Of a stretch of DNA of 53,385 nt, positions 25,101-33,808 are shown piece after piece; the stretch's first letter is position 1; each line of letters starts with the position of its first letter. The stretch is from Mucilaginibacter sp. GTDB lineage: Bacteria; Bacteroidota; Bacteroidia; Sphingobacteriales; Sphingobacteriaceae. A program made the translations under genes and the position numbers. The notes beneath the pieces were generated by a model. That model was not told the origin of the DNA, did not search any database, and saw only the letters and a list, made by a program, of their open reading frames with translations. Where the stretch lies: contig JAQBOH010000019.1 of NCBI GenBank assembly GCA_028288125.1, positions 1 to 53,385 of the forward strand. The letters are read 5' to 3'.

Positions 25101-26341
25101 ATAACTTACCATCACAAATTATAAGCGACCCATTACGGTTAAGGCAGATACTGATCAATTTGGTAAGCAATGCTATAAAATTTACCAATAAAGGTGAAGT
25201 ATTCATTGGCGTAAAGATCGCTGAACAGAACAATGAAGACTTGACCCTGGAATTTAGTGTCCGTGACACAGGCATCGGTATACCGGCTGATAAATTGGAT
25301 AAGCTTTTTAAAGCTTTTTCGCAGGTTGACTCAAGTACAACGCGAAAATATGGGGGATCGGGCCTTGGCCTTGTAATAAGTGAAAAACTCATTAGCATGA
25401 TGGGCGGCGAAATAAATGTTGAAAGCAAGGTAGGTGTGGGAACAATTTTTTCTTTTACTATAAAATCCAAAATAGGGCTAAAATCACAGCGTAACTATGT
25501 ATATCTGAATGCTGCGGAACTCAAAGGAAAACATATTTTGGTTGTGGACGATAACGCAACCAACAGAGATATTCTCGAAAACCAGCTTATTCAATGGAAC
25601 TTTATTCCGCTCATGGCTGAATCAGGACCACGGGCGTTAGAGATACTTTTATCAAACGAGGTGGTTGACCTGGTTATATCTGATATGAACATGCCTGTAA
25701 TGGACGGGGTACAGCTGGCCAGGAGGATCCGGGAGAGCCATCCGCTGTTGCCACTGATCCTGTTAAGCTCAATGGGTAATGAGGAAAGCAGAAGGGAGGC
25801 GCATTTGTTCAACGCTGTATTAACCAAACCCGCCAGGAACCAGGTGTTATATAAGCATATTGCTGAACAGCTGAAATCAAAAGAAAGCCCGGTTAAAACT
25901 CCCCAGCCTGCTAAATCGCAGTTTTCACTGGACTTTGCAAAAGAGTTTCCGATGGATATTTTAATAGCCGAGGACAACATTGTGAACCAAAAGCTTGCCA
26001 GCCATATATTTACTAAAATGGGATATGTGCCTGACGTTGTCGAAAACGGTCACGAAGCGCTGAACGCGATGGTGGGTAAAAAGTACGACATTATATTTAT
26101 GGATGTACAGATGCCCGAAATGGACGGCCTTGAAGCAACCCGCTTTATTCGTGAACATATGCACGATCAGCCGGTAATTATAGCTATGACTGCTAACGCG
26201 ATGCCGGAAGATAAAGAAGTATGTTTAGCGGCAGGGATGAATGGCTATTTGAGTAAGCCTATGAGAATAATTGACATCACAGATATTTTGGAAACATGGG
26301 GAAACCATGTAAATACGAATTTAACAAAGGAGCGAATATAA
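22124..26341 (+). CDS. Hybrid two-component sensor: propeller sensor, histidine kinase and two receiver domains
   Basis: A 1405-residue one-piece sensor. Order: signal/anchor (about 13-35); about a dozen Reg_prop repeats forming two periplasmic beta-propellers (about 40-720, units such as [15 protein letters not shown]); Y_Y_Y domain (about 757-815); membrane helix (about 823-843); coiled coil (about 850-893); HisKA with His901 in [11 protein letters not shown]; HATPase_c (N box [11 protein letters not shown]2 [10 protein letters not shown]); receiver 1 with Asp1187 ([12 protein letters not shown]); receiver 2 with Asp1327 ([13 protein letters not shown]). It lacks the AraC-type output domain usual in Bacteroidota hybrid sensors and has no HPt. 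Its output must be passed on by another protein. The ligand could be a product of the upstream glycan genes. Confidence 0.95.
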   Translation: MLQLPDDKNHIIVRVYQYCLFMFLLFGAMAGFSQSQSLKFEHLGTAEGLAQINVNCIIQDSRGFMWIGSRNGLNKYDGYKFTIYNHSFQDNNTISNNQIADLLEDHDGNIWVATLEGLNKYERKTGQFIRYLHNEHNTNTISNNAVNRLALDSFGNLWVATQKGGLDCLNLKKNTFRHYTHSASDITSISDNNVRTVFEDSRHNLWAGTEAGGLNLFNRQTNTFLKFRHKEGDARSISGDNILCLFEDHSHKIWIGTQDSGLNLFDPGKGTFRNYKHDEKSANSLSSNTIYCLNMDESGNLWIGTENGGVSILDVQNGNFTNSLHDDIDKSSITGNSIYALCRDRFDNMWLGAFSGGVNLFKRSTKSFTHYRHNSSTNSLSNNFVLDLYEDASKNLWVGTDGGGLDMFDHRAGTVVHYRKPRHGNGITGNYVLTIDQDSYGNFWLGTWADGISVLNPKTHVFTNFKHDPANPKSLSGNNIYALIHTKDKKTWIGTYNAGLDVYDKQTNTFKTFRFNIHDPKSLSSDRIYSLLEDHKGNLWVGTYDGGLNLMDRKTNTFTRFQHETAGNSLSNNTITDIVEDHNGKLWLSTLAGLDLFDPQTRRFTIFTKREGLPSDVVYAAEEDKHGKMWISTNSGLSSYNPITHTFKNYTVEDGLQDEEFKPHSSFKGRDSKLYFGGVNGFNVFTPGQILKSGGFSPLIITSFQVFNKPLQIDKNSNDPSALKQDISDTRAVTLSYNQSAISIEYAALDYTASSKKNYAYLLEGFEKDWNYVGGRNSASYTNIPPGTYTFKLKYQNNAGAWSPVTSNLKITIIPPFWLTWWCKILAPLCLIAGLYYFYKMRIRLIKSRQLILEKLVEERTESLSKMTINEQESRKAAEKAREEAETANKAKSIFLATMSHEIRTPMNGVIGMSELLSDTSLTPEQEEYVETIKSCGDALLGVINDVLDFSKIESGSMDIEAQDFDLRDSIEGVLDVFAGKASKIDLVYQIDHNLPSQIISDPLRLRQILINLVSNAIKFTNKGEVFIGVKIAEQNNEDLTLEFSVRDTGIGIPADKLDKLFKAFSQVDSSTTRKYGGSGLGLVISEKLISMMGGEINVESKVGVGTIFSFTIKSKIGLKSQRNYVYLNAAELKGKHILVVDDNATNRDILENQLIQWNFIPLMAESGPRALEILLSNEVVDLVISDMNMPVMDGVQLARRIRESHPLLPLILLSSMGNEESRREAHLFNAVLTKPARNQVLYKHIAEQLKSKESPVKTPQPAKSQFSLDFAKEFPMDILIAEDNIVNQKLASHIFTKMGYVPDVVENGHEALNAMVGKKYDIIFMDVQMPEMDGLEATRFIREHMHDQPVIIAMTANAMPEDKEVCLAAGMNGYLSKPMRIIDITDILETWGNHVNTNLTKERI

Positions 26342-26351
26342 CCCCAGCCCC

Positions 26352-26377
26352 GATTTTACTGGTAGTGATGTAAAATC
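26352..26377 (+). terminator. Hairpin after the hybrid sensor gene, weak terminator candidate
   Basis: Perfect 8-bp arms gattttac (26352-26359) and gtaaaatc (26370-26377) with a 10-base loop, beginning 11 bases after the stop. There is no proper T tail, so termination strength is doubtful. Confidence 0.35.
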
Positions 26378-26441
26378 ATTGTTATTAATTCATAGTAACT
26401 AAAGAAAAAAGTAAATTTACGGTTTATCAACCTTTGATTTT

Positions 26442-27227
26442 ATGAAACCGTTATTTAAATCCCTCCTCTGCTCTTTAGCTTTTTTATTTGTCATTTCTGC
26501 TGCTATAAGCGCCAGCGCGGCTGAAAATTTTTATTACCAGCTAAAAATTTATCATTTAAAAACACAACAGCAGGAAGACCGGCTGGATAATTATCTGCAA
26601 AACGCGTACCTGCCGGCCATGCACAAAATGGGTATCCAGCATATAGGAGTATTCAAACCGGTTGACCGGGACACCGCTGACCGGCGGGTTTATGTGCTGA
26701 CTCCTTTCAGCACCTGGAGTCAGTTAGAAAATGCAGGCCAGAAGCTTTTGGATGATCAGCAATATTTATCTAATGGCGCTGAATATATCGATGCTGATTA
26801 CAAAGCTGTCCCGTACACACGAATGGAAACAATCGTTCTGCGCGCATTTCCAAAAATGCCCGCGCCGGCAGTTCCGAATCTTTCTGCTAGTAAAACCGAC
26901 CGTGTTTATGAACTGCGCAGCTATGAAAGCGCGACTGAAAAATATAACGCGAATAAAGTGCGCATGTTTAACATTGGCGACGAGGTAGCGCTGTTTAAAC
27001 GACTTGGCTTTAACGCGGTGTTTTATGCTGAAGTATTGGCGGGCAGCCACCAGCCGAATTTAATGTACATGACTACCTTTAATAACCGGCAGGACAGGGA
27101 TGCACATTGGAATATTTTTTCGAACGACCCCGAATGGAAAGCATTGTCGGCAAAGCCCGAATACCAGCATAACGTTTCGAAAGCTGATATTTTCTTTCTG
27201 CATCCAACCGCGTATTCCGATTTTTAA
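26442..27227 (+). CDS. Exported NIPSNAP family protein
   Basis: A 261-residue protein with a Sec signal (about 1-27, SASAAE) and two tandem NIPSNAP (dimeric ferredoxin-like) domains, about 30-135 and 148-258. Family marks are FYYQLKIYHLKTQQQEDRLD at the start of the first and VYELRSYESATEKYNANKV at the start of the second, with WNIFSNDPEWKAL near the end. The biochemical role of these proteins is unknown. The next gene's ATG directly follows this stop codon, so the two are translationally linked. Confidence 0.87.
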   Translation: MKPLFKSLLCSLAFLFVISAAISASAAENFYYQLKIYHLKTQQQEDRLDNYLQNAYLPAMHKMGIQHIGVFKPVDRDTADRRVYVLTPFSTWSQLENAGQKLLDDQQYLSNGAEYIDADYKAVPYTRMETIVLRAFPKMPAPAVPNLSASKTDRVYELRSYESATEKYNANKVRMFNIGDEVALFKRLGFNAVFYAEVLAGSHQPNLMYMTTFNNRQDRDAHWNIFSNDPEWKALSAKPEYQHNVSKADIFFLHPTAYSDF

Positions 27228-28658
27228 ATGCCTGAAAAGCGCGATTATGATGCAATAGTGGTCGGCTCGGGCCCGAATGGTTTAGCCGCCGCTATTTTAT
27301 TGCAGCAAAACGGGCTATCGGTATTATTGCTTGAGGGCAAAGAGACTATCGGCGGGGGCCTGCGTTCAGCAGAGCTTACGTTGCCTGGCTATACTCATGA
27401 TATCTGTTCGGCAATACACCCGCTTGCCGCGGCATCGCCGTTTTTTACGCAGCTTCCACTAAATAAATTCGGACTTGAATATATCTACCCCGAAATAGCC
27501 GCTGCACATCCTTTCGATAACGGAACAGCCGCCTTACTAAAAGGCAACGTTAACGAAACAGCCGGTTTACTGGGCGCTGATGAACGGGCCTATATCCAAT
27601 TAATAAGCCCGGTAGTGAACGATTGGCCGTTGATGGCGGACGACATTTTGGCGCCGTTGCATCTCCCAAAACATCCCATGGCTATGGCCGGGTTTGGATG
27701 GAAGGCATTAACCTCTGCAAGCTACTTGTCCAAACGGTTTAAAACACCCGAAGCAAAAGCCTTTTTTGCAGGCATGGCGGCGCATTCAATACAGCCTTTA
27801 ACCAATATAGTTACTTCGGCAATAGCACTTGTGTTGCTTGCTTCGGGCCATTTAAAGGGATGGCCAATACCCAAAGGCGGTTCGGGCCGAATCGCTGGTG
27901 CATTGACATCTTATTTTATTTCAATTGGCGGCAAGGTCGAAACCAATGTATATGTTACTTCATTGAAACAGCTTCCATCAGCGCATACCGTATTATTTGA
28001 TGTAACGCCGCGGCAACTGCTGCAGATAGCGGGCCATAAGTTTTCATCACTCTATAAATGGCAGCTGGAACGTTACCGTTACGGCATGGGCGTTTTCAAG
28101 ATAGATTGGGCGCTTGATACGCCAATCCCATTTAAGGCGCAAAACTGTAAGCAGGCCGGAACTATTCATATTGGCAATTCATTTGCAGAAATAGCTGAAG
28201 GCGAGCAGCTGATCTGGAACGGCGTACACCCCGAAAAACCCTTTGCATTGCTTGCACAGCCAAGCCTGTTTGATCCCTCGCGTGCGCCCCGGAATAAGCA
28301 TACCGCCTGGGCTTACTGCCATGTGCCTAACGGCTCCGAAAGAGATATGACAACCGCCATTGAAAACCAGGTTGAACGCTTCGCTCCGGGTTTTAAGGAT
28401 ATCATTCTTGCAAGGCATACCATGAACGCCGCTCAAATAGAAGCATATAATCCCAACTATATTGGCGGCGATATAAACGGCGGAGTTATCGACATTGGCC
28501 AGCTTTTTACGCGCCCGGCTTTGCGATGGTCGCCTTATAAAACATCGGCAAAGGGATTATATATTTGCTCTTCATCAACTCCGCCAGGCGGTGGCGTACA
28601 TGGTATGTGCGGTTATCATGCGGCAAAGCAAGCGTTAAAGGATGTCTTTGACCGCTGA
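27228..28658 (+). CDS. FAD-dependent oxidoreductase of the phytoene desaturase/amine oxidase type
   Basis: A 476-residue flavoprotein. FAD-binding fold: VVGSGPNGLAAAILLQQNGL (about 9-28) and the following GGGLRSAELTLPGYTHDICS typical of the phytoene-dehydrogenase-related subgroup. The C-terminal FAD motif is SSSTPPGGGVHGMCGYHAA (about 447-465). This subgroup is broad (carotenoid desaturases, retinol saturase, amine oxidases) and no carotenoid genes are nearby, so I do not assign crtI. It starts at the base after the NIPSNAP stop, suggesting a shared function. Confidence 0.88.
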   Translation: MPEKRDYDAIVVGSGPNGLAAAILLQQNGLSVLLLEGKETIGGGLRSAELTLPGYTHDICSAIHPLAAASPFFTQLPLNKFGLEYIYPEIAAAHPFDNGTAALLKGNVNETAGLLGADERAYIQLISPVVNDWPLMADDILAPLHLPKHPMAMAGFGWKALTSASYLSKRFKTPEAKAFFAGMAAHSIQPLTNIVTSAIALVLLASGHLKGWPIPKGGSGRIAGALTSYFISIGGKVETNVYVTSLKQLPSAHTVLFDVTPRQLLQIAGHKFSSLYKWQLERYRYGMGVFKIDWALDTPIPFKAQNCKQAGTIHIGNSFAEIAEGEQLIWNGVHPEKPFALLAQPSLFDPSRAPRNKHTAWAYCHVPNGSERDMTTAIENQVERFAPGFKDIILARHTMNAAQIEAYNPNYIGGDINGGVIDIGQLFTRPALRWSPYKTSAKGLYICSSSTPPGGGVHGMCGYHAAKQALKDVFDR

Positions 28659-28665
28659 ATCTTTT

Positions 28666-28743
28666 GATTTGGGTGATTTTCACAGATTTCAAATCATTGA
28701 AAATAATAAGCGTAATCAAAATAACCCGTTTAATCCGTGATCT
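28666..28743. repeat. Degenerate gattt/aatccgtgat intergenic repeat
   Basis: The gap after the FAD oxidoreductase contains gatttgggtgattttcacag, then caaatc, then gtaatcaaaataacccg and tttaatccgtgatct. Arms gatttg (28666-28671) and caaatc (28690-28695) are complementary. The word pattern (cacagattt, aatccgtgat) resembles low-complexity intergenic repeats that recur in Bacteroidota genomes, as far as I recall. Confidence 0.5.
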
Positions 28744-28822
28744 ATTTAGCTTACGATTTAAACCTTTTTAATTGATAAATAGTTAGTTATATTTATTAAT
28801 TATTAACATAAATGAAAAAATT

Positions 28823-29596
28823 ATGGAAACTAAACCACTAACAAAGTATGTTGCCGAACTTGTCGGCACATTTTGTCTCGTATTATTCGGATGCGGGGCG
28901 GCGGTTATCGCGGGAGCCAATTCTACCGATATTCCACCCTCCGGTATTGGCTTATTGGGAATATCCCTGGCCTTTGGCATTAGTGTAGTTGTAATGGCTT
29001 ATACCATTGGCCCTATTTCGGGATGCCACATTAATCCTGCTATTTCAATTTCAATGCTTGCTTCAGGCAAGTTGTCTGTTAAAGATACCATAGGTTATGT
29101 TATTTCGCAGTGTATCGGGGCCGTTGCGGCTTCCGGTTTATTATATCTTATCGCCTCAGGGCGGCCGGATTTTACCTTGGGCGAGTATGCCCTGGGCGCA
29201 AATGGCTGGGGCGCCGATTACCTGGGTAAATATTCAACTCAGTCTGCGTTCATTGCTGAAGCGGTATTTACATTCCTTTTTCTTGTAGTTATTTACGGAA
29301 CAACAGCAAAAAGGGCCAATCCGGCGATGGCAGGTTTGGCTATCGGCTTAGCGCTTACTTTAATTCACCTTGTGGTTATACCCATAACCGGCACTTCTGT
29401 AAACCCGGCAAGAAGTCTTGGCCCGGCCATTTTTGCCGGCGGAAAGGCGCTTAACCAGCTATGGCTCTTTGTTGTCGCCCCAATTTTGGGTGGTTTAGTA
29501 GCGGCAGGTTTTTGGAAGGTAGTTATGGAACAAAACGAAACGATCACTAAAAAGACCGTTGAGGTTCACGAAGATATTTCAATTAACCGCGTTTAA
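28823..29596 (+). CDS. aqpZ: Aquaporin Z-like water channel
   Basis: A 257-residue MIP channel with six membrane helices and two half-helices. NPA motifs are at Asn71 (GCHINPAIS) and Asn194 (TSVNPARSLGP). The ar/R filter follows AqpZ: Phe in GISLAFG, His in TLIHLVV, Thr in ITGTSVNPAR and Arg197, which favours water over glycerol. The extended loop between about residues 105 and 140 (GRPDFTLGEYALGANGWG) is slightly longer than in E. coli AqpZ. It is a single-gene unit with its own terminator. A second start further upstream is not needed: the ATG at 28823 begins METKPLTKYVAEL, as usual. Confidence 0.94.
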   Translation: METKPLTKYVAELVGTFCLVLFGCGAAVIAGANSTDIPPSGIGLLGISLAFGISVVVMAYTIGPISGCHINPAISISMLASGKLSVKDTIGYVISQCIGAVAASGLLYLIASGRPDFTLGEYALGANGWGADYLGKYSTQSAFIAEAVFTFLFLVVIYGTTAKRANPAMAGLAIGLALTLIHLVVIPITGTSVNPARSLGPAIFAGGKALNQLWLFVVAPILGGLVAAGFWKVVMEQNETITKKTVEVHEDISINRV

Positions 29597-29597
29597 A

Positions 29598-29634
29598 AAT
29601 ATCTCCGGTTCGTTCTATACGGACCGGAGATATT
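29598..29634 (+). terminator. Terminator hairpin after the aquaporin gene
   Basis: A 15-bp stem (aatatctccggttcg / cggaccggagatatt, one G-U pair) with a 7-base loop, starting two bases after the stop codon and followed by ctattttat. The long stem is convincing; the T tail is broken by one C and one A. It may work in both directions. Confidence 0.75.
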
Positions 29635-29779
29635 CTATTTTATAAACAGCTCATTTACTTTCGCCTTTCGGGTTTTTCTAAATCCGGTTTCAGGCAACCA
29701 TTCCCTTTGCTTCCACGTACTTTAAACTGATCGGTTAATTAACGGGTCCCCTGTCACCTTTAGCACGCTCTGAAAGCCA

Positions 29780-31444
29780 TTGAAGCAAATTCTATCAGGT
29801 ATTTTTTCTATTTTAAATAGCAGGGAAAAAGTAAAGCTCGGCAGGCTGATACTCTTTGATCTTGCTATAGGCGTCCTTGATATAACTTTTTTGGGACTGC
29901 TGCTCGTTATCATAAATTTTTATACTAAAAATGTGCCGGCTGCTAAACTTACTTTTCTGCCGGCTGCACTTTTAAGCCCGGATTCAATAGCCCTTATCGG
30001 CGTTTTTTTAATCCTTTTCAGCCTGAAAAATTGGATGGCCTTCCGGGGGTTGAAGTCGCAGCATCACTTTTTTTATGCCGTCGCGTCCAGGTTATCCAAA
30101 CGGAATGCATTATCCTATCTCACAGCTGATTATAGCCATTTTGTAAACATCGATTCATCTGTGCAGGTCCGCCGGATCAGCCACCAGCCTGTTGAATTCA
30201 GCCATTATATCCTGACAAATTTCCAGCAGGTGATATCTCAAATAATTTTGATCTTTTTTACCATTGCTGCCATCCTGTTTTATCATCCAACGCTTTTCCT
30301 ACTGTTGTTTTTGGTTTTATTGCCGCCGGTAGTTGCGCTGGCCTGGTTCATCCGAAAAAAATTAAAGAACCTACGTGCCAATATTAAAATGGCAAACCAA
30401 CGAACTATTCAGCATTTAAACGAAGCATTATCGGGGTATGTGGAAAGCAATATTTATGGAAAAAACGATTTCTTTATCAATAGGTATTATGGTTACCAGG
30501 AGGAGCTGAATGAAAATATTGCTACGCAGCAAACCTTACAAGCGCTGCCGCCACGCCTGATCGAGATATTCGCTGTATTAGGTTTTTTTATACTTATCGT
30601 GATCAATAAATGGTCGGCAAATATGCCGGCGGTTGATTTGCTTACCATAGGCATTTTTATGGCCGCGTCATATAAGATCATCCCTGGCGTGGTGAAAGTA
30701 TTGAACTGCACCGGACAAATGAAAACCTACCAGTTTACATTAACCGATCTTTTGCCGGTACATGGCAATGAACCAAACAGATTTCGGTCTTCACACCCCA
30801 TAACTTCATTAAAATTTAAACAGGTATACTTTAAATACAAAGATCAGCCGGTTGTAAATCACGTCAGTTTTGAACTGACCCCGGGTGATTTTGCCGGGAT
30901 ATCGGGCGTGTCTGGCAGGGGAAAAACGACGCTCGTCAATCTCTTACTTGGTTTTTTAGAACCGGACTGCGGCGTTATACTGCTGAATGATAAAACATCC
31001 ACGGGCTCCGACCGGCAGGGGTACTGGAATAGAATATCATATATAAAGCAGCAGCCCTTTTTTATTCACGATTCTATGATCAAAAACATAACCCTGGATG
31101 ATGAAAAGTATGATGAGACTAAATTAAACGAGGTTGTAGCGTTTTGCGGCATTGATAAGCTATTAGATAAATATACCGGCGGCTATGAGACAATAATAAA
31201 AGAAAACGGGAAAAATATAAGCGGGGGCCAAAGGCAAAGGATCATGCTGGCACGGGCGTTATACCATGATTTTGACCTGCTGATTTTGGACGAACCTTTT
31301 GGCGAAATGGATGATCAATCGGAGCGCTGTATTCTTTTAAAACTGCAATTACTTGCTCAACAGGGGAAGATGATCGTTTTCATTACCCACAATAAAGCCA
31401 GTTTATCTTTCTGTAATAAAATTTTGTCGCTGGATGAAAAGTAA
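29780..31444 (+). CDS. ABC transporter, fused membrane and ATP-binding domains (PglK/MsbA-like exporter)
   Basis: A 554-residue half-transporter: six membrane helices (about 20-330) then an ATPase domain. Walker A is GVSGRGKTT (about 376-384), the signature is SGGQRQR (about 477-483), and Walker B is LLILDEP (about 500-506), with the switch His in FITHNKAS. The only workable start is TTG at 29780, because a stop codon lies three codons upstream in frame and the first ATG is deep in the protein. It overlaps the following glycosyltransferase by 11 bases. PglK-type half-transporters flip lipid-linked oligosaccharides, which would suit the cluster; export of another lipid or peptide is also possible. 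Confidence 0.9.
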   Translation: MKQILSGIFSILNSREKVKLGRLILFDLAIGVLDITFLGLLLVIINFYTKNVPAAKLTFLPAALLSPDSIALIGVFLILFSLKNWMAFRGLKSQHHFFYAVASRLSKRNALSYLTADYSHFVNIDSSVQVRRISHQPVEFSHYILTNFQQVISQIILIFFTIAAILFYHPTLFLLLFLVLLPPVVALAWFIRKKLKNLRANIKMANQRTIQHLNEALSGYVESNIYGKNDFFINRYYGYQEELNENIATQQTLQALPPRLIEIFAVLGFFILIVINKWSANMPAVDLLTIGIFMAASYKIIPGVVKVLNCTGQMKTYQFTLTDLLPVHGNEPNRFRSSHPITSLKFKQVYFKYKDQPVVNHVSFELTPGDFAGISGVSGRGKTTLVNLLLGFLEPDCGVILLNDKTSTGSDRQGYWNRISYIKQQPFFIHDSMIKNITLDDEKYDETKLNEVVAFCGIDKLLDKYTGGYETIIKENGKNISGGQRQRIMLARALYHDFDLLILDEPFGEMDDQSERCILLKLQLLAQQGKMIVFITHNKASLSFCNKILSLDEK

Positions 31445-32489
31445 GCAGGAAACATTGATTATTCTTAGTCCCGGCTTTCCCAAAGATGAAGCCGACAGCA
31501 CGTGTATACCTGCCCTGCAGGTTTTTGTAAAGGGACTGAAAGAGATATGCCCGGGCCTGGACGTTGTTGTTCTGGCATTTCAATACCCCTTTCAAAAAGG
31601 CGAGTACCAATGGCATGGGATAAAAGTGATCTCCATCGGGGGCAAAAACAAGGGCGGACTTTTTCATTTAGCTACCTGGATAAGGGCGTGGGTGATATTA
31701 AGAAAATTAAACAAGACGCGTCACTTGATAGGATTGCTTAGTTTTTGGCTTGGCGAGTGCGCGTTCGTTGGCAGTTATTTTGCAAAATACTTTAGGTTAT
31801 GCCATTATTGCTGGCTGGTTGGCCAGGATGTTAAAAGTGGTAATAAATATTTTAACTGGGTAAAACCCAAAGGCGACTCCCTTATTGCCATGTCTGATTT
31901 TCTGGCAACAGAATTTAAAATAAATTATAATGTGTCACCGCTTAATGTGATACCGTTCGGTGTAGATGTCTCTTCATTTGGAACCGCCCCGTTACATAGA
32001 GATATTGATATTTTAGGAGCAGGCTCCTTAATCCCGTTAAAGCAATACCACCTTTTTGTAGAGACGATCGGCTTTTTAAGAGAATTTTTCCCGGGCATAA
32101 AAGCCGTTATCTGTGGAAACGGTACTGAGATGGAACGATTAAAGGCACTGGCAGCGTCACTGCACCTCGAACAGAACCTGACATTCACCGGTGAACTGAC
32201 GCACCAGGAAGTGCTGGGATTAATGCAGCGGTCAAAAATATTTCTCCATCCGTCAATGTACGAAGGGTTTAGCACCGTTTTATCCGAAGCTTTGTATGCA
32301 GGCGCTCAGGTTGTTTCTTTTTGTAAACCTATGGAGAAGCAATTCAGAAACCATTATGTAGTAAAAACCAGTGAAGAAATGTATGAGCAGGTTTTAGCAA
32401 TTCTGCGGGCGAAAAAGCTCGATCACCGGCCGGTTTTGTTATACCCGGTTGAACAAATCGCAAAAAATGTTATCAGTTTGTTTGTTTGA
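31434..32489 (+). CDS. Family 4 glycosyltransferase (GT-B fold)
   Basis: A 351-residue retaining glycosyltransferase. The C-terminal nucleotide-sugar domain shows the family motif HPSMYEGFSTVLSEALYAG (about 270-288) with the E-x7-E pair, preceded by VICGNGTEMERLKALA. The N-terminal acceptor domain starts LIILSPGFPKDEADSTCIPA. It begins inside the ABC transporter gene (ATG at 31434), so translation is coupled. The sugar and acceptor are unknown. Confidence 0.88.
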   Translation: MKSKQETLIILSPGFPKDEADSTCIPALQVFVKGLKEICPGLDVVVLAFQYPFQKGEYQWHGIKVISIGGKNKGGLFHLATWIRAWVILRKLNKTRHLIGLLSFWLGECAFVGSYFAKYFRLCHYCWLVGQDVKSGNKYFNWVKPKGDSLIAMSDFLATEFKINYNVSPLNVIPFGVDVSSFGTAPLHRDIDILGAGSLIPLKQYHLFVETIGFLREFFPGIKAVICGNGTEMERLKALAASLHLEQNLTFTGELTHQEVLGLMQRSKIFLHPSMYEGFSTVLSEALYAGAQVVSFCKPMEKQFRNHYVVKTSEEMYEQVLAILRAKKLDHRPVLLYPVEQIAKNVISLFV

Positions 32490-32535
32490 TTACAGTATTA
32501 GTTATAAGGTAATTGTATAGTTAAAATATAATAGA

Positions 32536-33808
32536 ATGTTGCGTAATATACCGTTTTCGCCCCCAAGGATCGATCAGAAGATTATTGATGAAGTTGTTGA
32601 TACCTTAAAGTCCGGCTGGATAACCACCGGCCCTAAAACCAAGCTATTTGAGAAACGCCTCACGGAATATACGGGGGCAAAAGCAACGTTATGCCTTAAT
32701 TCGGCCACGGCCGGTTTAGAAATAATGTTAAGATGGTTCGGCGTTGCAGCAGGGGATGAAGTAATACTGCCTGCATATACTTACAGCGCGACTGCCAATG
32801 TAATTATACATTGCGGCGGGAAGCCGGTTTTTGTTGACATCGGCGATGATTTTAATATAAGTATTGAAGCTATACGCGAAGCCATTACAACAAACACTAA
32901 GGTAATAATGCCGGTGGATTTTGGCGGATGGCCTTGCGACTACGATCAAATCAATAGCCTGGTACAGGAAGAAAGAATTTATAAACATGTTTAACCCAGT
33001 TACTACAAATCAGCGGCAATTAGGCAGGATCCTGATACTTGCTGATGCCGCGCACTCAATAGGGGCAACCTATAAAGGCAAAAAGACGGGTAGTGTTACA
33101 GATGCCAGTGTTTTTTCCTTTCATGCTGTTAAGAATATTACAACGGCCGAGGGTGGCGCCGTATCACTGAGCTTACCTTTACCGTTTGATAACAATGATG
33201 TTTATAAGTCATTATCGATAAAAACCAATCACGGCCAAACTAAAAGCGCATTAGTCCGGGCAAAAACCGGTGCATGGAAGTATGATATTGTTGAGGCCGG
33301 CTATAAATTTAATATGACAGACATTGCCGCGTCAATAGGCCTGGTTGAGCTGGAAAGATATGAGCGCGATACATTAATTAAGCGCAAAAAAATAATAAAC
33401 CACTATAACCGGTTGTTGCAAAAATATGAGTGGACAGTTATCCCCACTTTAAAAAATAACGAAAGAGAGTCGTGCTATCATTTGTACCCGTTAATGATAA
33501 AAAACGTGACCGAACACCAACGCGATAATATAATTGAAACACTTGTTTTAAAAGGCATAGCTGTCAACGTACATTTTATCCCTGTTCCAATGATGAGCTA
33601 TTATAAAGCATTAAATTATAATATAGCTGATTACCCGAATACATACAGGCACTACAAAGCTGAAATTTCGCTGCCGGTATTTTACGACTTAAGTTTATCT
33701 CAAATTAAGGCAGTTGTTGGCGCATTGGATGATGCTGTTAAAGAATTAGATATGGATAATTCCCCCCAAAAAAATTTGGTGCATTACAGCGAATCGGCAA
33801 TGGCCTGA
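32536..33808 (+). pseudogene. DegT/DnrJ/EryC1/StrS sugar aminotransferase, frameshifted
   Basis: Two overlapping frames encode one PLP-dependent sugar aminotransferase. Residues 1-152 (32536-32994) give the N-terminal half: GWITTGPKTKLFEKRL, LCLNSATAGLEI and LPAYTYSATANV. The second frame (open from before 32921 to 33808) continues with NPVTTNQRQLGRILILADAA, the catalytic-lysine motif FHAVKNITTAEGG, and the C-terminal domain with HFIPVPMMSYY. Frame 1 ends in a stop just after YKHV; the family continues with an F-x-P stretch there, so one extra base lies at about 32960-32997. The total length is 3n+1. It may be a real lesion, a sequencing error or a programmed shift. If intact it would make a 4-amino or 3-amino sugar on a nucleotide. 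Confidence 0.88.

Noticed and set aside
24823..25470. 215-codon open frame on the minus strand inside the hybrid sensor
   Set aside because: It lies fully inside the HisKA/HATPase region of the real gene, whose motifs are intact, and shows no family marks. Shadow frame.
22124..26341. Standard hybrid sensor with AraC output
   Set aside because: No helix-turn-helix follows the second receiver; the protein ends about ten residues after it, and the following 100 bases contain only a hairpin and leader.
27228..28658. Carotenoid gene crtI
   Set aside because: Only the broad phytoene-desaturase-type FAD fold is visible; no other carotenoid gene is present and the neighbour is NIPSNAP.
32921..33808. 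Aminotransferase second frame as a separate gene with its own start
   Set aside because: The first 25 residues of that frame show no family similarity and the rest continues the N-terminal half exactly, so one frameshifted gene is the simpler reading.
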